A DNA stretch of 64,000 nt from positions 3,410,001-3,474,000 of the forward strand of contig NZ_CP067101.1 in the NCBI RefSeq assembly GCF_016616425.1, read 5' to 3'. The notes under the pieces were generated by a model. It worked only from the letters and a program-made list of their open reading frames with translations, had not been told where the DNA came from and ran no database searches. The position numbers and the translations under genes were made by a program. Below are positions 8,501 to 16,093 of the stretch, in pieces; the first letter of the stretch is position 1, and each line of letters starts with the position of its first letter. Source of the DNA: Bradyrhizobium diazoefficiens (GTDB lineage Bacteria > Pseudomonadota > Alphaproteobacteria > Rhizobiales > Xanthobacteraceae).

Positions 8501-8744
8501 TCGACATGTACAGCATGTTCTCGACGCCGTTGATCTGCTCCTCGATCGGCGTTGCCACCGTCTCCGCGATCACCTTGGGATTGGCGCCGGGATAGGTTGC
8601 ACGCACCACGACCGACGGCGGCACGACGTCGGGATATTCCGAGATCGGCATCGCGAACAGCGAGATAAGGCCGGCGAGGAAGATCAGGACCGACAGCACG
8701 CCGGCAAAGATCGGACGATCGATGAAGAACTTTGACAGATTCAT
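5556..8744 (-). CDS. RND multidrug efflux permease, AcrB/HAE1 type
   Basis: The 1062-residue inner-membrane pump has the usual layout: N-terminal helix starting MNLSKFFIDRPIFAGVLSV, a large periplasmic loop, a first block of helices, a second large loop and a second helix block. The proton-relay aspartate pair sits in the fourth helix (LAIGIVVDDAIVVVENVERN). The product takes hydrophobic drugs or toxic compounds from the membrane and periplasm and passes them to an outer-membrane channel. The ATG at 8744 follows AGGGGC; a GTG/ATG-type start six codons upstream is less likely. It lies downstream of its adaptor gene, with a 165-base gap holding a palindromic repeat. No outer-membrane channel gene is nearby. 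Confidence 0.93.
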   Translation of the reverse strand: MNLSKFFIDRPIFAGVLSVLIFLAGLISLFAMPISEYPDVVPPSVVVRATYPGANPKVIAETVATPIEEQINGVENMLYMSSQATTDGAMTLTVTFRLGTDPDKATQLVQNRVQQAEPRLPAVVRQLGIITKKSSPDLTMVVHLLSPNGRYDMNYLRNYAVLNVKDRLARIDGVGDVQLYGAGDYSMRVWVDPQKAAEHGLTASDIVKAIQAQNVEAAAGVVGSSPNVKGIDLQLSVNAEGRLANEEQFGDIVVKTGARGEVVRLRDVARIELGASEYGLRSLLDNKQAVAIPIFQAPGSNALQISDNVRATMAEIKKNMPEGVSYQIVYDPTQFVRSSIEAVIHTLLEAIALVVLVVILFLQTWRASIIPLLAVPVSIVGTFAVMHVFGFSINALSLFGLVLAIGIVVDDAIVVVENVERNIEAGLSPRDATYQAMREVSGPIIAIAMVLIAVFVPLAFISGLTGQFYKQFALTIAISTVISAVNSLTLSPALSALLLRGHNEPKDRLTLVMEKSLGWFFRGFNKAFTRSSENYSGSVTKVISGKAAVMGLYVLLVGLTALLFQQVPSGFVPGQDKQYLVGFARLPDGATLDRTEEVIRKMSDIALTQPGVESSVAFPGLSISGFTNSSNAGIVFSTLKPFDERKDAALSGNAIAAELNKKYAGIQEAFIAMFPPPPVNGLGTIGGFKLQIEDRAGLGYEALNEATKAFMAAMQKAPEIAGVFSSFQVNVPQLFADIDRTKALQLGVPVTEVFNTLQIYLGSYYVNDFNKFGRTYSVRVQADAPFRARADDIRQLKVRSSSGDMVPLSALLKIRQSAGPERAIRYNGFLSSDINAAAAPGFSSGQAQEAATRIAAEVLPPGFAFEWTDLTYQEFIAGNSGIWVFPLAILLVFLVLAALYESLTLPLSIIMIVPMGLLAAMFGVWISKGDNNVFTQIGLIVLVGLSAKNAILIVEFARELEFAGRTPIRAAIEASRLRLRPILMTSMAFIMGVLPLVLSTGAGSEMRRAMGVAVFSGMIGVTVFGLFLTPVFYVLLRTVTGMKPLTHHGSDTSAAPVQGLGH

Positions 8745-8791
8745 GGCTTTGCCCCTGGGCAATATCCTGCGGTTCTCCGACAGCTCTCCCC

Positions 8792-8901
8792 GTCATTCCG
8801 GGGCGCGCACTAGGCGCGCGAACCCGGAATCCCGATTTGAAGTGGTCGGAGGCTCGAAATTTCGAGATCCCGGATTCGCGCTATGCGCGCCCCGGAATGA
8901 C
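8792..8901. repeat. REP-like palindromic element, copy A of the GTCATTCCGGGG family
   Basis: The element starts GTCATTCCGGGGCGCG and ends with its inverse, CGCGCCCCGGAATGAC. Between them is a diverged interior with GGCGCGCGAACCCGGAATCCC. Similar ends occur at 30044-30170, 43457-43564 and, degenerate, 45067-45156. This copy separates the RND permease and adaptor genes of one apparent operon. Confidence 0.8.
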
Positions 8902-8909
8902 AGTGAATG

Positions 8910-10154
8910 TCAGCGTTGCACCACGTCCTGGTTGCTGTGGTTGGAAGCCGCTCGCTGCCCACGCGCGCCCATCTCGGCGACTTCCGTCTTGAGGAGAGCG
9001 CCCGGACGCACGCGCTGCAGGCCGTTGACGACGATACGGTCGCCGGCCTTCAGGCCCGCGGTCACGACGCGCAATCCGTCTACGGCGCCGCCGAGCGTGA
9101 TCGGCCGGTACACCGCGCGGCTGTCGTCGCCGACCGCCATCACGAACTTCTTGTCCTGGTCGGTGCCGATCGCGCGCTCGTCGATCATCACCAGCATCTG
9201 CTGTTTCGGCTGACCCATGCGCACGCGGGCGAACTGGCCGGGGATGAGGCGCCCGTCCTCATTCTGGAACACCGCGCGCACCCGGATCGTGCCGCTCTGG
9301 CCGTTGACCTGGTTGTCGATGAGCTGGATGTGGCCCTTGGCCGAGAGACCGCCTGATGTCGTCATCTCCACCGGAATCTGATCGAGCTTGCCGCGCCTGC
9401 CGGTGGCGTCCGAGATCGCGTTCAGCGCACGCAGCACGACCTCCTCGTCCGCATCGAACGAGGCATAAATCGGATTGACCGAGACCACCGAGGTCAGCAC
9501 CGGGGAGGCGGTGCCGGCGGCGACGAGATTGCCGACAGTGACCTCGATCTTGCCGACGCGGCCGTCCACGGGCGCGCGCACCTCGGTGTAGTCGAGATTG
9601 AGCCTTGCGGTCCGGAGCGTTGCCTCGGCCGCCTTCATATTGGCGATCGCCTCGCGATTGGCGTTCTCGCGCTGGTCGAAATCGCGACGCGTCACGACGG
9701 CGTTGCCGACGAGTTGCGCCCCGCGTTCGACCTCGCTGGTGGTGAACACCACGCGCGCCTTCGCCGCCTCGAGCTGGGCGTTGGCCTTGTCGACCTCCGC
9801 CGCATAAGGCGCCGGGTCGATCTTGAACAGCACGTCGCCAGCCTTCACCAGGGCGCCTTCAGTGAATTCGGTCGCAAGGATCGCACCTGCGACGCGCGGG
9901 CGGAGCTCGACGCGGTTGATGGCCTCCAACCGGCCGGAAAATTCGTCCCACAGCGCGGTCTGCCGCGGCTCGACCATGGCGATGGTGACGGGCACCGCCT
10001 GTTCAGTTGCGGCGACCGTTGCGGTTGCCCGGGCGACACGAAAATAGTGGCCGGTCGCGATCGTACCGGCCACGGCAAGGGCGCCAACGATGGCAACGCC
10101 GCCAAGAAGGCGGCGAAGGTGGCCGGCACGGGAGGTGTTTTGGGAGGGGTGCAT
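8910..10154 (-). CDS. RND efflux periplasmic adaptor (membrane fusion protein)
   Basis: The 414-residue protein has an N-terminal signal anchor (RRLLGGVAIVGALAVAGTIA). Then come the biotinyl-lipoyl-like half-motifs (GDVLFKIDPAPYAAEVDKA and later VRAPVDGRVGKIEVTVGNLV) around an alpha-hairpin of about 70 residues, and a beta-barrel and membrane-proximal domain. This is the standard AcrA/MexA architecture. It should bridge the downstream RND permease to an outer-membrane channel. The ATG at 10154 is preceded by GGAG about eight bases away. The promoter region upstream carries the paired operator-like palindromes and faces the divergent TetR gene, so control by that regulator is expected. Confidence 0.92.
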   Translation of the reverse strand: MHPSQNTSRAGHLRRLLGGVAIVGALAVAGTIATGHYFRVARATATVAATEQAVPVTIAMVEPRQTALWDEFSGRLEAINRVELRPRVAGAILATEFTEGALVKAGDVLFKIDPAPYAAEVDKANAQLEAAKARVVFTTSEVERGAQLVGNAVVTRRDFDQRENANREAIANMKAAEATLRTARLNLDYTEVRAPVDGRVGKIEVTVGNLVAAGTASPVLTSVVSVNPIYASFDADEEVVLRALNAISDATGRRGKLDQIPVEMTTSGGLSAKGHIQLIDNQVNGQSGTIRVRAVFQNEDGRLIPGQFARVRMGQPKQQMLVMIDERAIGTDQDKKFVMAVGDDSRAVYRPITLGGAVDGLRVVTAGLKAGDRIVVNGLQRVRPGALLKTEVAEMGARGQRAASNHSNQDVVQR

Positions 10155-10170
10155 TTGCGCGCTCCATATA

Positions 10171-10186
10171 TGTAGTGTTCACTACA
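10171..10186. promoter_or_regulatory. Probable TetR operator 1 for the RND pump
   Basis: TGTAGTGTTCACTACA has 7-bp perfect inverted arms around two bases. It lies 17 bases upstream of the adaptor start codon and in the gap shared with the divergent TetR gene, where a repressor site is expected. Confidence 0.65.
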
Positions 10187-10221
10187 GATGTGGAGCTGGA
10201 TACCGCAGTGCAAGATACTTA

Positions 10222-10237
10222 TGTATCATTCACTAAG
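10222..10237. promoter_or_regulatory. Probable TetR operator 2, degenerate copy
   Basis: TGTATCATTCACTAAG matches operator 1 at TGTA and TTCACTA and lies 51 bases from it, about five helical turns. One half is degenerate. Paired sites of unequal strength are common for TetR-type regulators; binding here is an inference. Confidence 0.45.
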
Positions 10238-10353
10238 AAAATTGTACGTCGATACCGTGACGATGGGAAGACACAAGAAAAAGAAAGTCAGAACAAATAG
10301 ATAGGAACCGGCGTTAGGTTGATGCGAGCCGCCGATTCCGAGGAGACAGGCAT

Positions 10354-10956
10354 ATGGGCATGGGACGCCCCCGCGAGTTCGACGCCGAAGCGGCGTTGGA
10401 CCAGGCGATGGAAGTGTTTTGGCGCCATGGCTATGAGGGCGCCACCATCGCACAGCTGACCGAGGCCATGGGCATCAATCCTCCGAGCCTTTATGCCTGC
10501 TTCGGCAACAAGGAAGGCCTGTTGAAGGCCGCGCTCGACCGCTACACCAAATTGCGAAACGTCTGGATGGACGAGGTGGTCGCGGCCCCCACCGCCCGCG
10601 ATGTCGCTGAACGGATGCTGATGGGCATCGCCGACAAGCAGACCGATCCCGCCAATCCGCCCGGCTGCCTGCTTGTGCAAGGTGGCATCGCCTGCGGCAC
10701 CGGCTCCGAAAACGTCCCGTTCGAGCTCGCCGCCCGCCGCGCCCAGAACGAGGACCAGCTCCGCGACCGTTTCATCCGCGCCAGGGCCGAAGGTGATCTC
10801 AAGCGAAGCTCCGATCCTGCCGCGCTCGCCCGCTACGTCTCGGCCGTCTCGGTCGGCATGGGCGTGATGGCGTCCTCGGGTGCCGATCGCGAAGCGTTGC
10901 GGCAGGTGGCCAACGTGGCCGTGCAGGCGGTCGAGGCGCAGTCGGGGGAGGAATAA
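10354..10956 (+). CDS. TetR/AcrR family transcriptional regulator of the RND pump
   Basis: The 200-residue protein opens with MGMGRPREFDAEAALDQAM, followed by a helix-turn-helix around residues 25-50 (GATIAQLTEAMGINPPSLYACFGNKEGL). The C-terminal ligand-binding half is helical. It is divergent from the adaptor-permease operon with about 200 bases between them that contain two related palindromes, which is the classical arrangement for a ligand-released repressor of an efflux pump. The ligand is unknown. A short hairpin (CCCTGG/CCAGGG, 10970-10990) follows the gene. Confidence 0.88.
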   Translation: MGMGRPREFDAEAALDQAMEVFWRHGYEGATIAQLTEAMGINPPSLYACFGNKEGLLKAALDRYTKLRNVWMDEVVAAPTARDVAERMLMGIADKQTDPANPPGCLLVQGGIACGTGSENVPFELAARRAQNEDQLRDRFIRARAEGDLKRSSDPAALARYVSAVSVGMGVMASSGADREALRQVANVAVQAVEAQSGEE

Positions 10957-11320
10957 TGCTTGGAGGGGTCCCTGGGGAGGAGGACCAGGGCATCAACCAT
11001 CGAAGCGATACGGGACCTCCTAAGAATTCTTACACACAGTTCTGACACGCTCCCGCGCGCCAAGACCCGTAAGCCTGCATTGTCGCGTCCCGTAGCGCGC
11101 GAAAAGAGGGCCGGTGGGTATAGAGGGGGCGCTCCTGATGACTGCAATTGCTTTGGACGCTGGCTGCGCCAAGCCGGGGATCGTGCCGATCCTGCTGTGC
11201 ATCGTGCCGTTCAGTCAGATTCCGCTCGATGGCTATACGTCAGGTCCGCCGCAGATGCTGGCGCCTCTGTCGTTGCCTGCGGCGCGCGATGCCGCACAGA
11301 CCTAGGGAAGGAATCAAATC
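10957..11320. other. Intergenic region between TetR and guanine deaminase genes
   Basis: About 360 bases contain a possible terminator hairpin at 10970-10990 (CCCTGG...CCAGGG, no T-run) and the ribosome-binding site AGGGAAGGA before the next gene. One 63-codon frame at 11114-11305 is hydrophobic in part but has no recognisable domain or good start context. I do not call it a gene. Confidence 0.45.
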
Positions 11321-12718
11321 ATGACCACTGTCGGTATTCGCGGCACATTCTTCGACTTCGTCGACGATCCCTGGAAGCACATCGGCAACGAGCAGGCCGC
11401 CGCGCGCTTTCACCAGGACGGCCTCATGGTCGTCACGGACGGCGTCATCAAGGCGTTCGGTCCTCATGAGACGATCGCCGCCGCGCATCCGGGCGTGCAG
11501 GTCACCCATATCAAGGACCGCATCATCGTCCCCGGCTTCATCGACGGTCACATCCATCTGCCGCAGACCCGGGTGTTAGGGGCCTATGGCGAGCAGCTCC
11601 TGCCGTGGCTCCAGAAGTGGGTCTATCCGGAAGAGCTCAAATACCGGGACCGCAACTACGCGCGCGAGGGCGTGAAGCGTTTCCTCGACGCGCTGCTCGC
11701 GTCCGGCACCACCACCTGCCAGGCCTTCACGAGCTCCTCCCCCGTTTCAACCGAGGAGCTGTTCGAGGAAGCGGGCCGCCGCAACATGCGCGTGATCGCG
11801 GGCCTCACCGGCATCGATCGCAATGCGCCGGCCGACCTTATCGATACACCGGAGAATTTCTATCGCGACAGCAAGCGGCTGATCGCACAGTTCCACAACA
11901 AGGGCCGCAACCTCTACGCCATCACGCCGCGCTTCGCCTTCGGCGCGTCGCCGGAGCTGCTCAAGGCATGTCAGCGCCTCAAGCACGAGCATCCGGACTG
12001 CTGGGTCAACACCCACATTTCCGAGAACCCGGCCGAATGCAGCGGCGTGCTGGTCGAGCACCCGGACTGCCAAGACTATCTCGGTATTTACGAGAAGTTC
12101 GACCTGGTCGGGCCGAAGTTCTCCGGCGGCCATGGCGTCTATCTCTCGAACAACGAATTCCGCCGCATGTCGAAGAAGGGCGCCGCGGTGGTGTTCTGCC
12201 CGTGCTCGAACCTGTTCCTCGGCAGCGGCCTGTTCCGCCTTGGCCGCGCCACCGATCCGGAGCATCGCGTCAAGATGTCGTTCGGCACCGACGTCGGCGG
12301 CGGCAACCGCTTCTCGATGATCTCCGTGCTCGACGACGCCTACAAGGTCGGCATGTGCAACAACACGCTGCTCGACGGCAGCATCGATCCCACGCGCAAG
12401 GACCTCGCCGAGGCCGAGCGTAACAAGCTGTCGCCCTATCGCGGCTTCTGGTCGATCACGCTTGGCGGTGCCGAAGGCCTCTACATCGACGACAAGCTCG
12501 GCAATTTCGAGCCCGGCAAGGAAGCCGATTTCGTCGCGCTCGATCCGAATGGCGGGCAGGCCGCGCAAGCGTGGCATCAGTCGCTGATCGCCGACGGCGC
12601 CGGCCCGCGCACGATGGACGAGGCCGCGAGCATGCTGTTCGCCGTCATGATGGTAGGCGACGATCGCTGCGTCGACGAGACCTGGGTGATGGGCAAGCGT
12701 CTCTACAAGAAGGACTGA
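11321..12718 (+). CDS. guaD: Guanine deaminase
   Basis: The 465-residue cytosolic amidohydrolase converts guanine to xanthine and ammonia in purine catabolism. The metal site is complete: H77 and H79 in GFIDGHIHLPQ, H232 with E235 in NTHISENPAE, H271 in GGHGVYLS and D324 in FGTDVGGGNR. The PQTR motif after the first histidines and the GTDVGGG motif are characteristic of guanine deaminases rather than other amidohydrolases. The start follows AGGGAAGGA. The next gene, a tandem ABM-domain membrane protein, begins 15 bases downstream and is probably co-transcribed. No xanthine dehydrogenase or uricase gene is in the window. Confidence 0.93.
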   Translation: MTTVGIRGTFFDFVDDPWKHIGNEQAAARFHQDGLMVVTDGVIKAFGPHETIAAAHPGVQVTHIKDRIIVPGFIDGHIHLPQTRVLGAYGEQLLPWLQKWVYPEELKYRDRNYAREGVKRFLDALLASGTTTCQAFTSSSPVSTEELFEEAGRRNMRVIAGLTGIDRNAPADLIDTPENFYRDSKRLIAQFHNKGRNLYAITPRFAFGASPELLKACQRLKHEHPDCWVNTHISENPAECSGVLVEHPDCQDYLGIYEKFDLVGPKFSGGHGVYLSNNEFRRMSKKGAAVVFCPCSNLFLGSGLFRLGRATDPEHRVKMSFGTDVGGGNRFSMISVLDDAYKVGMCNNTLLDGSIDPTRKDLAEAERNKLSPYRGFWSITLGGAEGLYIDDKLGNFEPGKEADFVALDPNGGQAAQAWHQSLIADGAGPRTMDEAASMLFAVMMVGDDRCVDETWVMGKRLYKKD

Positions 12719-12733
12719 AACGGACAGTCGCCG

Positions 12734-13717
12734 ATGAGCGCATCTCCTGATACGGCCGGCCAGCCGGTCGCCCTCGTCATCCAGCGCCGCATCGCCGATG
12801 ACGGCTTTGCCGCATTCGCGCGCTGGAATGGCGAGGTCGGCGAGGTGCTCAAGGCGTGGCCCGGATTCCTGGGACAGGAGGTCGTGCCGCCGCAGCCGCC
12901 GGCCCATGTCGATTGGGTGACGATCCTGCGTTTCGCCAGTCCAGCCGCGGCGCGCGCCTGGCTTCAGAGCGAGGCGCGGGCGCGGCTGATTGCGGAGGTG
13001 CAGCGCTTCTTCATCGGTTCGGAGGACGTCCATATCCTGCCTGACAGCGGCGTGCAGCGCGACAATGCGGTGTCTGCCGTCATCACCTTCAAGGTCCCGG
13101 ATGAACTCGAGGATTCCTTCCTCAAATGGCAGCAGCGCATCCAGGCCGCGGAGGCGGAGTTCAAGGGATTTTTGCGCCACAAGATCGAGCGGCCGATCCC
13201 GGGCCTGCACGACGAATGGATCGTCATCCTGTCGTTCGACAGCGATGCCAACCTCAATGCTTGGCTCGACTCGCCGGTGCGGCAGAGGCTGCTGAAGGAG
13301 GGCGAGCGCTTCAACGCGGGCATGAACGTCAAGCGCGCGAGCTATGGTTTCAACTTCTGGTTCCCGGCCGGCACGGTGCAGGCGCCGGAGCAGAGCGCGG
13401 GCCTGATCTGGAAGAGCAACCTAATCGTCCTTCTGGTGCTCTATCCCGTGGTCTTCCTCTGGGGCTATTTCATCAGCGCGCCGCTGATCGACAGTCACGG
13501 CGTGCCGGTCTGGCTGTCGCTGTTCGTCGGCAATCTCGTCAGCACCCAGCTGCTCGGCTGGTGGCTGGTGCCCGCCGCCTTCAAGGCGCTGGACTGGTGG
13601 GTGACGCCGAAGGCGGCGATCAGTGGCCAGATCGCAGGCTACGCACTTCTCGTCGTGCTCTATGCCGCCTCGATGGGCCTGTACGCGCTGCTGCTTGCGT
13701 GGCATTGGGGGCGGTGA
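12734..13717 (+). CDS. Tandem antibiotic-biosynthesis-monooxygenase-domain protein with three membrane helices
   Basis: The 327-residue protein contains two ferredoxin-like ABM-type repeats, about residues 11-105 (VALVIQRRIADDGFAAFARW...) and 111-210 (NAVSAVITFKVPDELEDSFLKW...). Three predicted membrane helices follow, near 229-250, 258-280 and 300-323. The repeats align in their W...PGF/FKGFL and DW/EW-x-x-I-L-x-F elements. ABM domains are found in small monooxygenases and haem-degrading enzymes, but the histidine or asparagine residues needed for such activity are not evident. Membrane anchoring of a tandem ABM unit is well known in rhizobial genomes but has no assigned role. The position 15 bases after guanine deaminase suggests a shared transcript. 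Confidence 0.75.
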   Translation: MSASPDTAGQPVALVIQRRIADDGFAAFARWNGEVGEVLKAWPGFLGQEVVPPQPPAHVDWVTILRFASPAAARAWLQSEARARLIAEVQRFFIGSEDVHILPDSGVQRDNAVSAVITFKVPDELEDSFLKWQQRIQAAEAEFKGFLRHKIERPIPGLHDEWIVILSFDSDANLNAWLDSPVRQRLLKEGERFNAGMNVKRASYGFNFWFPAGTVQAPEQSAGLIWKSNLIVLLVLYPVVFLWGYFISAPLIDSHGVPVWLSLFVGNLVSTQLLGWWLVPAAFKALDWWVTPKAAISGQIAGYALLVVLYAASMGLYALLLAWHWGR

Positions 13718-13769
13718 GGTCGTCGGCTGGTTGAAGGCGGCTTCCAGACCTGCTGGACTCGTGACGACC

Positions 13770-14672
13770 ATGTTCGCGCTGACATTTCTTGGCACCTCGG
13801 CAAGCGTTCCGTCCGCCGAACGCAACCATCCAGCCCTCCTTGTGGAGGCCGCAGGCAAGCGCATCCTGGTCGATTGCGGCGAGGGCACGCAGCGCCAGTT
13901 GCTGCGCAGCGGCGCCGGCTTTCGGCGGCTCGACCGCATCCTGCTGACGCATGCCCATCTCGATCATGTGCTCGGCATCCCCGGTCTGTTTTCAACGCTG
14001 GGATTGCGGCAGAGCGCCGAAATGATGACCATTCATGGCGGGCAGGGCACGCTCGACATCGTCATCGGAATGCTCGCCGGCCTGTGGGGCGCGGGCAGGG
14101 CGCCGATCGCGGTGGCGTTCTCAGCCCTGACTGAAGGACGGGTCATCGACGCCGGCGACTTCACCATCGCCTGTTTTCCGGTTCGCCACCGCGACACCGA
14201 CAGCTTTGGGTTCGTGTTCCAGAGTCCTGCACGTCGCCACCTTCGGCGCGATCGCCTTGCGGCCCTTGGCGTCCCGGATGGTCCCATGCGCGGCGAACTG
14301 GCTGAGGGACGGCCGGTCGTGATCGCCGATCGAACGATCGACCCGGAAGACGTTCTGAGCCCGCCGAGCGGCGGCAAGAGGCTCGTCGTGATCGGCGACA
14401 CCGAGACCACCGACGGACTGTCCAATTACGTTGCGGACGCCGATATGCTGGTGATCGAGGCGACGTTCCTCGATCGCGACGCCGCAACCGCGCGGGATTA
14501 CGGCCATCTCACCGCGGCGGAGGCGGCCGCCTTCGCGGCCGCGAGCAACGTCCGCCAACTCGTGCTGACCCATATGTCGGGACGATATGACGACGATGAG
14601 ATCTTGGCCGAGGCGGCCAGGATCTTTCCGAACACCCGGATCGCCGCCGACTTCGATCACATCGTGATCTAG
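13770..14672 (+). CDS. rnz: Ribonuclease Z-like metallo-beta-lactamase-fold hydrolase
   Basis: The 300-residue protein has the RNase Z signature: FLGTSASVPSAERNHP at the N-terminus, the zinc motif H61-A-H63-L-D65-H66, and later the conserved PVRHRDTDSFGFVF, GDTETTDG and LTHMSGRYDD histidine/aspartate elements. RNase Z removes 3' trailers from tRNA precursors. A tRNA-Gln gene lies 180 bases downstream, which may be coincidence; this tRNA encodes its own CCA. The start is uncertain: ATG 13770 is used, with GTG 13761 nearly as good, and neither has a strong ribosome-binding site. A general MBL-fold hydrolase role cannot be excluded. Confidence 0.8.
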   Translation: MFALTFLGTSASVPSAERNHPALLVEAAGKRILVDCGEGTQRQLLRSGAGFRRLDRILLTHAHLDHVLGIPGLFSTLGLRQSAEMMTIHGGQGTLDIVIGMLAGLWGAGRAPIAVAFSALTEGRVIDAGDFTIACFPVRHRDTDSFGFVFQSPARRHLRRDRLAALGVPDGPMRGELAEGRPVVIADRTIDPEDVLSPPSGGKRLVVIGDTETTDGLSNYVADADMLVIEATFLDRDAATARDYGHLTAAEAAAFAAASNVRQLVLTHMSGRYDDDEILAEAARIFPNTRIAADFDHIVI

Positions 14673-14849
14673 TCGCGGCCGCGTTCAGCTCGCCAATGCC
14701 GACTTCATCGCGAGATCCACCGGAGCGCTTGCCAGCCCGGGGACGAGCGGGTAGAACCCTGCCACGCCTGAGCCGTGATCTGCGCCGAACGCGCGTCCGG
14801 CGACAGTCGAGCAAATCAGCAGGTCATTGAATTTGTTCGACTATTCCGT

Positions 14850-14923
14850 TGGGGAATGGTGTAACGGTAGCACAACAGACTCTGACTCTGTTTGTCTTGG
14901 TTCGAATCCAGGTTCCCCAGCCA
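14850..14923 (+). tRNA. tRNA-Gln, anticodon CUG
   Basis: The sequence folds as a complete cloverleaf. The acceptor stem TGGGGAA pairs with TTCCCCA. The anticodon arm ACAGA-CTCTGAC-TCTGT places CTG at positions 34-36, and the T-arm contains GGTTCGAATCC. The discriminator G14920 is followed by an encoded CCA (14921-14923). No integrase or att-like direct repeat was seen next to it. Confidence 0.95.
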
Positions 14924-15065
14924 GTTCCGGGCACTTTCCTAAGGTGTAGTACTCTCGGCATGCCGCTCGGCGGGATGATAGATCCGTTCGCCGTGCCATC
15001 GGTCGCGACGGTTTGCCTCATCTGAAACTCGCATGTTCCGGTCGGATCGGCGTGCGCTCCATCGT

Positions 15066-15087
15066 CCTTGGGCTGACCAACCCAAGG
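15066..15087 (+). promoter_or_regulatory. Hairpin covering the ribosome-binding site of the DUF1428 gene
   Basis: CCTTGGG (15066-15072) and CCCAAGG (15081-15087) form a 7-bp stem with an 8-base loop. The AAGGAG ribosome-binding site (15084-15089) lies mostly inside the 3' arm, nine bases before the ATG, so folding would hide it. Confidence 0.5.
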
Positions 15088-15096
15088 AGATTCGTA

Positions 15097-15459
15097 ATGC
15101 CCTATGTCGATGGTTTCGTTCTGGCCGTGCCGAAGGACAAGCTCGAGGCCTACAAGACGCTGGCGACGACCGCCTGCGCGGTCTGGATGGAGCACGGTGC
15201 GCTCGATTACGTCGAATGCATCGCTGATGACGTCCCCTATGGGGAACTGACCTCGTTTCCGCGCGCCGTGATGGCGAAGGAGGACGAGGTCGTGGTGTTC
15301 TCCTGGATCGTCTATCGCGACCGCGAGACCCGCGACGTCGTCAACAAGAAGGTGATGGCGGACCCACGGCTGAAATTGGAGGACATGCCGTTTGACGGCA
15401 AGCGCATGATCCATGGTGGCTTCACGATGCTGCTGCAGGCGAGCGACATCGCGACCTGA
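15097..15459 (+). CDS. DUF1428 family protein
   Basis: The 120-residue protein matches the DUF1428 (YbaA-like) family. It starts MPYVDGFVLAVPKDKLEAYK, has a central GALDYVECIADDVPYGE motif, then VVFSWIVYRDRETRDVVNKKVM and a DGKRMIHGGF end. The fold is a dimeric alpha-beta barrel; no reaction is established for the family. It is cytosolic and acts alone as far as context shows. The ATG follows AAGGAGATTCGTA, and that ribosome-binding site is embedded in a hairpin. The gene converges on the IalB-family gene with nine bases between stops. Confidence 0.88.
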   Translation: MPYVDGFVLAVPKDKLEAYKTLATTACAVWMEHGALDYVECIADDVPYGELTSFPRAVMAKEDEVVVFSWIVYRDRETRDVVNKKVMADPRLKLEDMPFDGKRMIHGGFTMLLQASDIAT

Positions 15460-15468
15460 AGATACCGG

Positions 15469-16029
15469 TTACTTGATCTTGTCGTAGGCGGCGGCGAAGT
15501 CGCCGAGCGGCATCGGGATTGCGATCGTCTCCTTGGCCATGTTCTGGAAGGAGACCTTCAATTGCTTGCCTGACCTCAAAGCAACCAGCAGGTCCGGCGC
15601 GACCGGGGTCGAGGCGTAGCAGCCGCGGTTCTCGCAGGTCTGAATCTGGAGGTCGACCGCCTTGCCTTCGTCGACCTGAAGCTTGGCGCCGACCGGTAGA
15701 TTGAGGCCGAGGGGCAATTGCAGCAGCGCCACCGGCGTGCGGGTGTCGGGCGCGATGCGGATGTTGACGAGGACGAGGGTCTGGCCGGTCTTGGTCAGCA
15801 CCGCATTCTGCTCCATCGCGCATTCGAGCGGCGCGTCGCGGCTCACGCTGGTGCAGCGCACGATCCAACCGGGCTGCTGCGCCGGCGCACCGTCAGCCTG
15901 TGGCTGCGTCGGCGCCGGCGCGGGCCGCGCCGCCGGGGCGTTCTTCTTGGCGCCCTGCTGGGCATAACCGGCGCCCGTCGACAACAGGACAGCAGCGGCG
16001 AAGGCGACAAGTCTGGATTGCAGGAGCAT
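15469..16029 (-). CDS. Invasion-associated locus B (IalB) family exported protein
   Basis: The 186-residue protein has a signal peptide (residues 1-24, SRLVAFAAAVLLSTGAGYA|QQ), an Ala/Pro-rich linker at about 25-58, and a globular domain. That domain contains WIVRCTSVSRDAPLECAMEQ, PLGLNLPVGAKLQVDEGKA and the CENRGCYAS cysteine pair. This is the IalB/YhgE-like family, named after a Bartonella invasion locus; in free-living rhizobia its role is unclear and periplasmic. The start is placed at ATG 16029 because the signal peptide then begins properly; longer versions lack a signal sequence. It stands downstream of the MdtABC-type pump genes on the same strand, 64 bases away. Confidence 0.8.
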   Translation of the reverse strand: MLLQSRLVAFAAAVLLSTGAGYAQQGAKKNAPAARPAPAPTQPQADGAPAQQPGWIVRCTSVSRDAPLECAMEQNAVLTKTGQTLVLVNIRIAPDTRTPVALLQLPLGLNLPVGAKLQVDEGKAVDLQIQTCENRGCYASTPVAPDLLVALRSGKQLKVSFQNMAKETIAIPMPLGDFAAAYDKIK

Positions 16030-16093
16030 CGCGAAACCGCGTTGACGTGAACCGGGAGGCCCGCTGTAGCGTCGCGGGAGGCGCGGCGCAAGC

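Noticed and set aside
11114..11305. 63-codon frame between the TetR and guanine deaminase genes
   Set aside because: Partly hydrophobic, but with poor start context, no family resemblance and no neighbour support.
14685..14840. Minus-strand open frame reading YPLVPGLASAPVDLAMK before a stop, between RNase Z and the tRNA gene
   Set aside because: It has an in-frame stop at 14841-14843, no usable start codon and no recognised domain, so it may be only a chance frame in GC-rich DNA or an unidentifiable remnant.
14850..14923. Genomic island insertion at the tRNA-Gln gene
   Set aside because: No integrase, no repeated tRNA 3' end and no change in gene character on either side were seen within the window.
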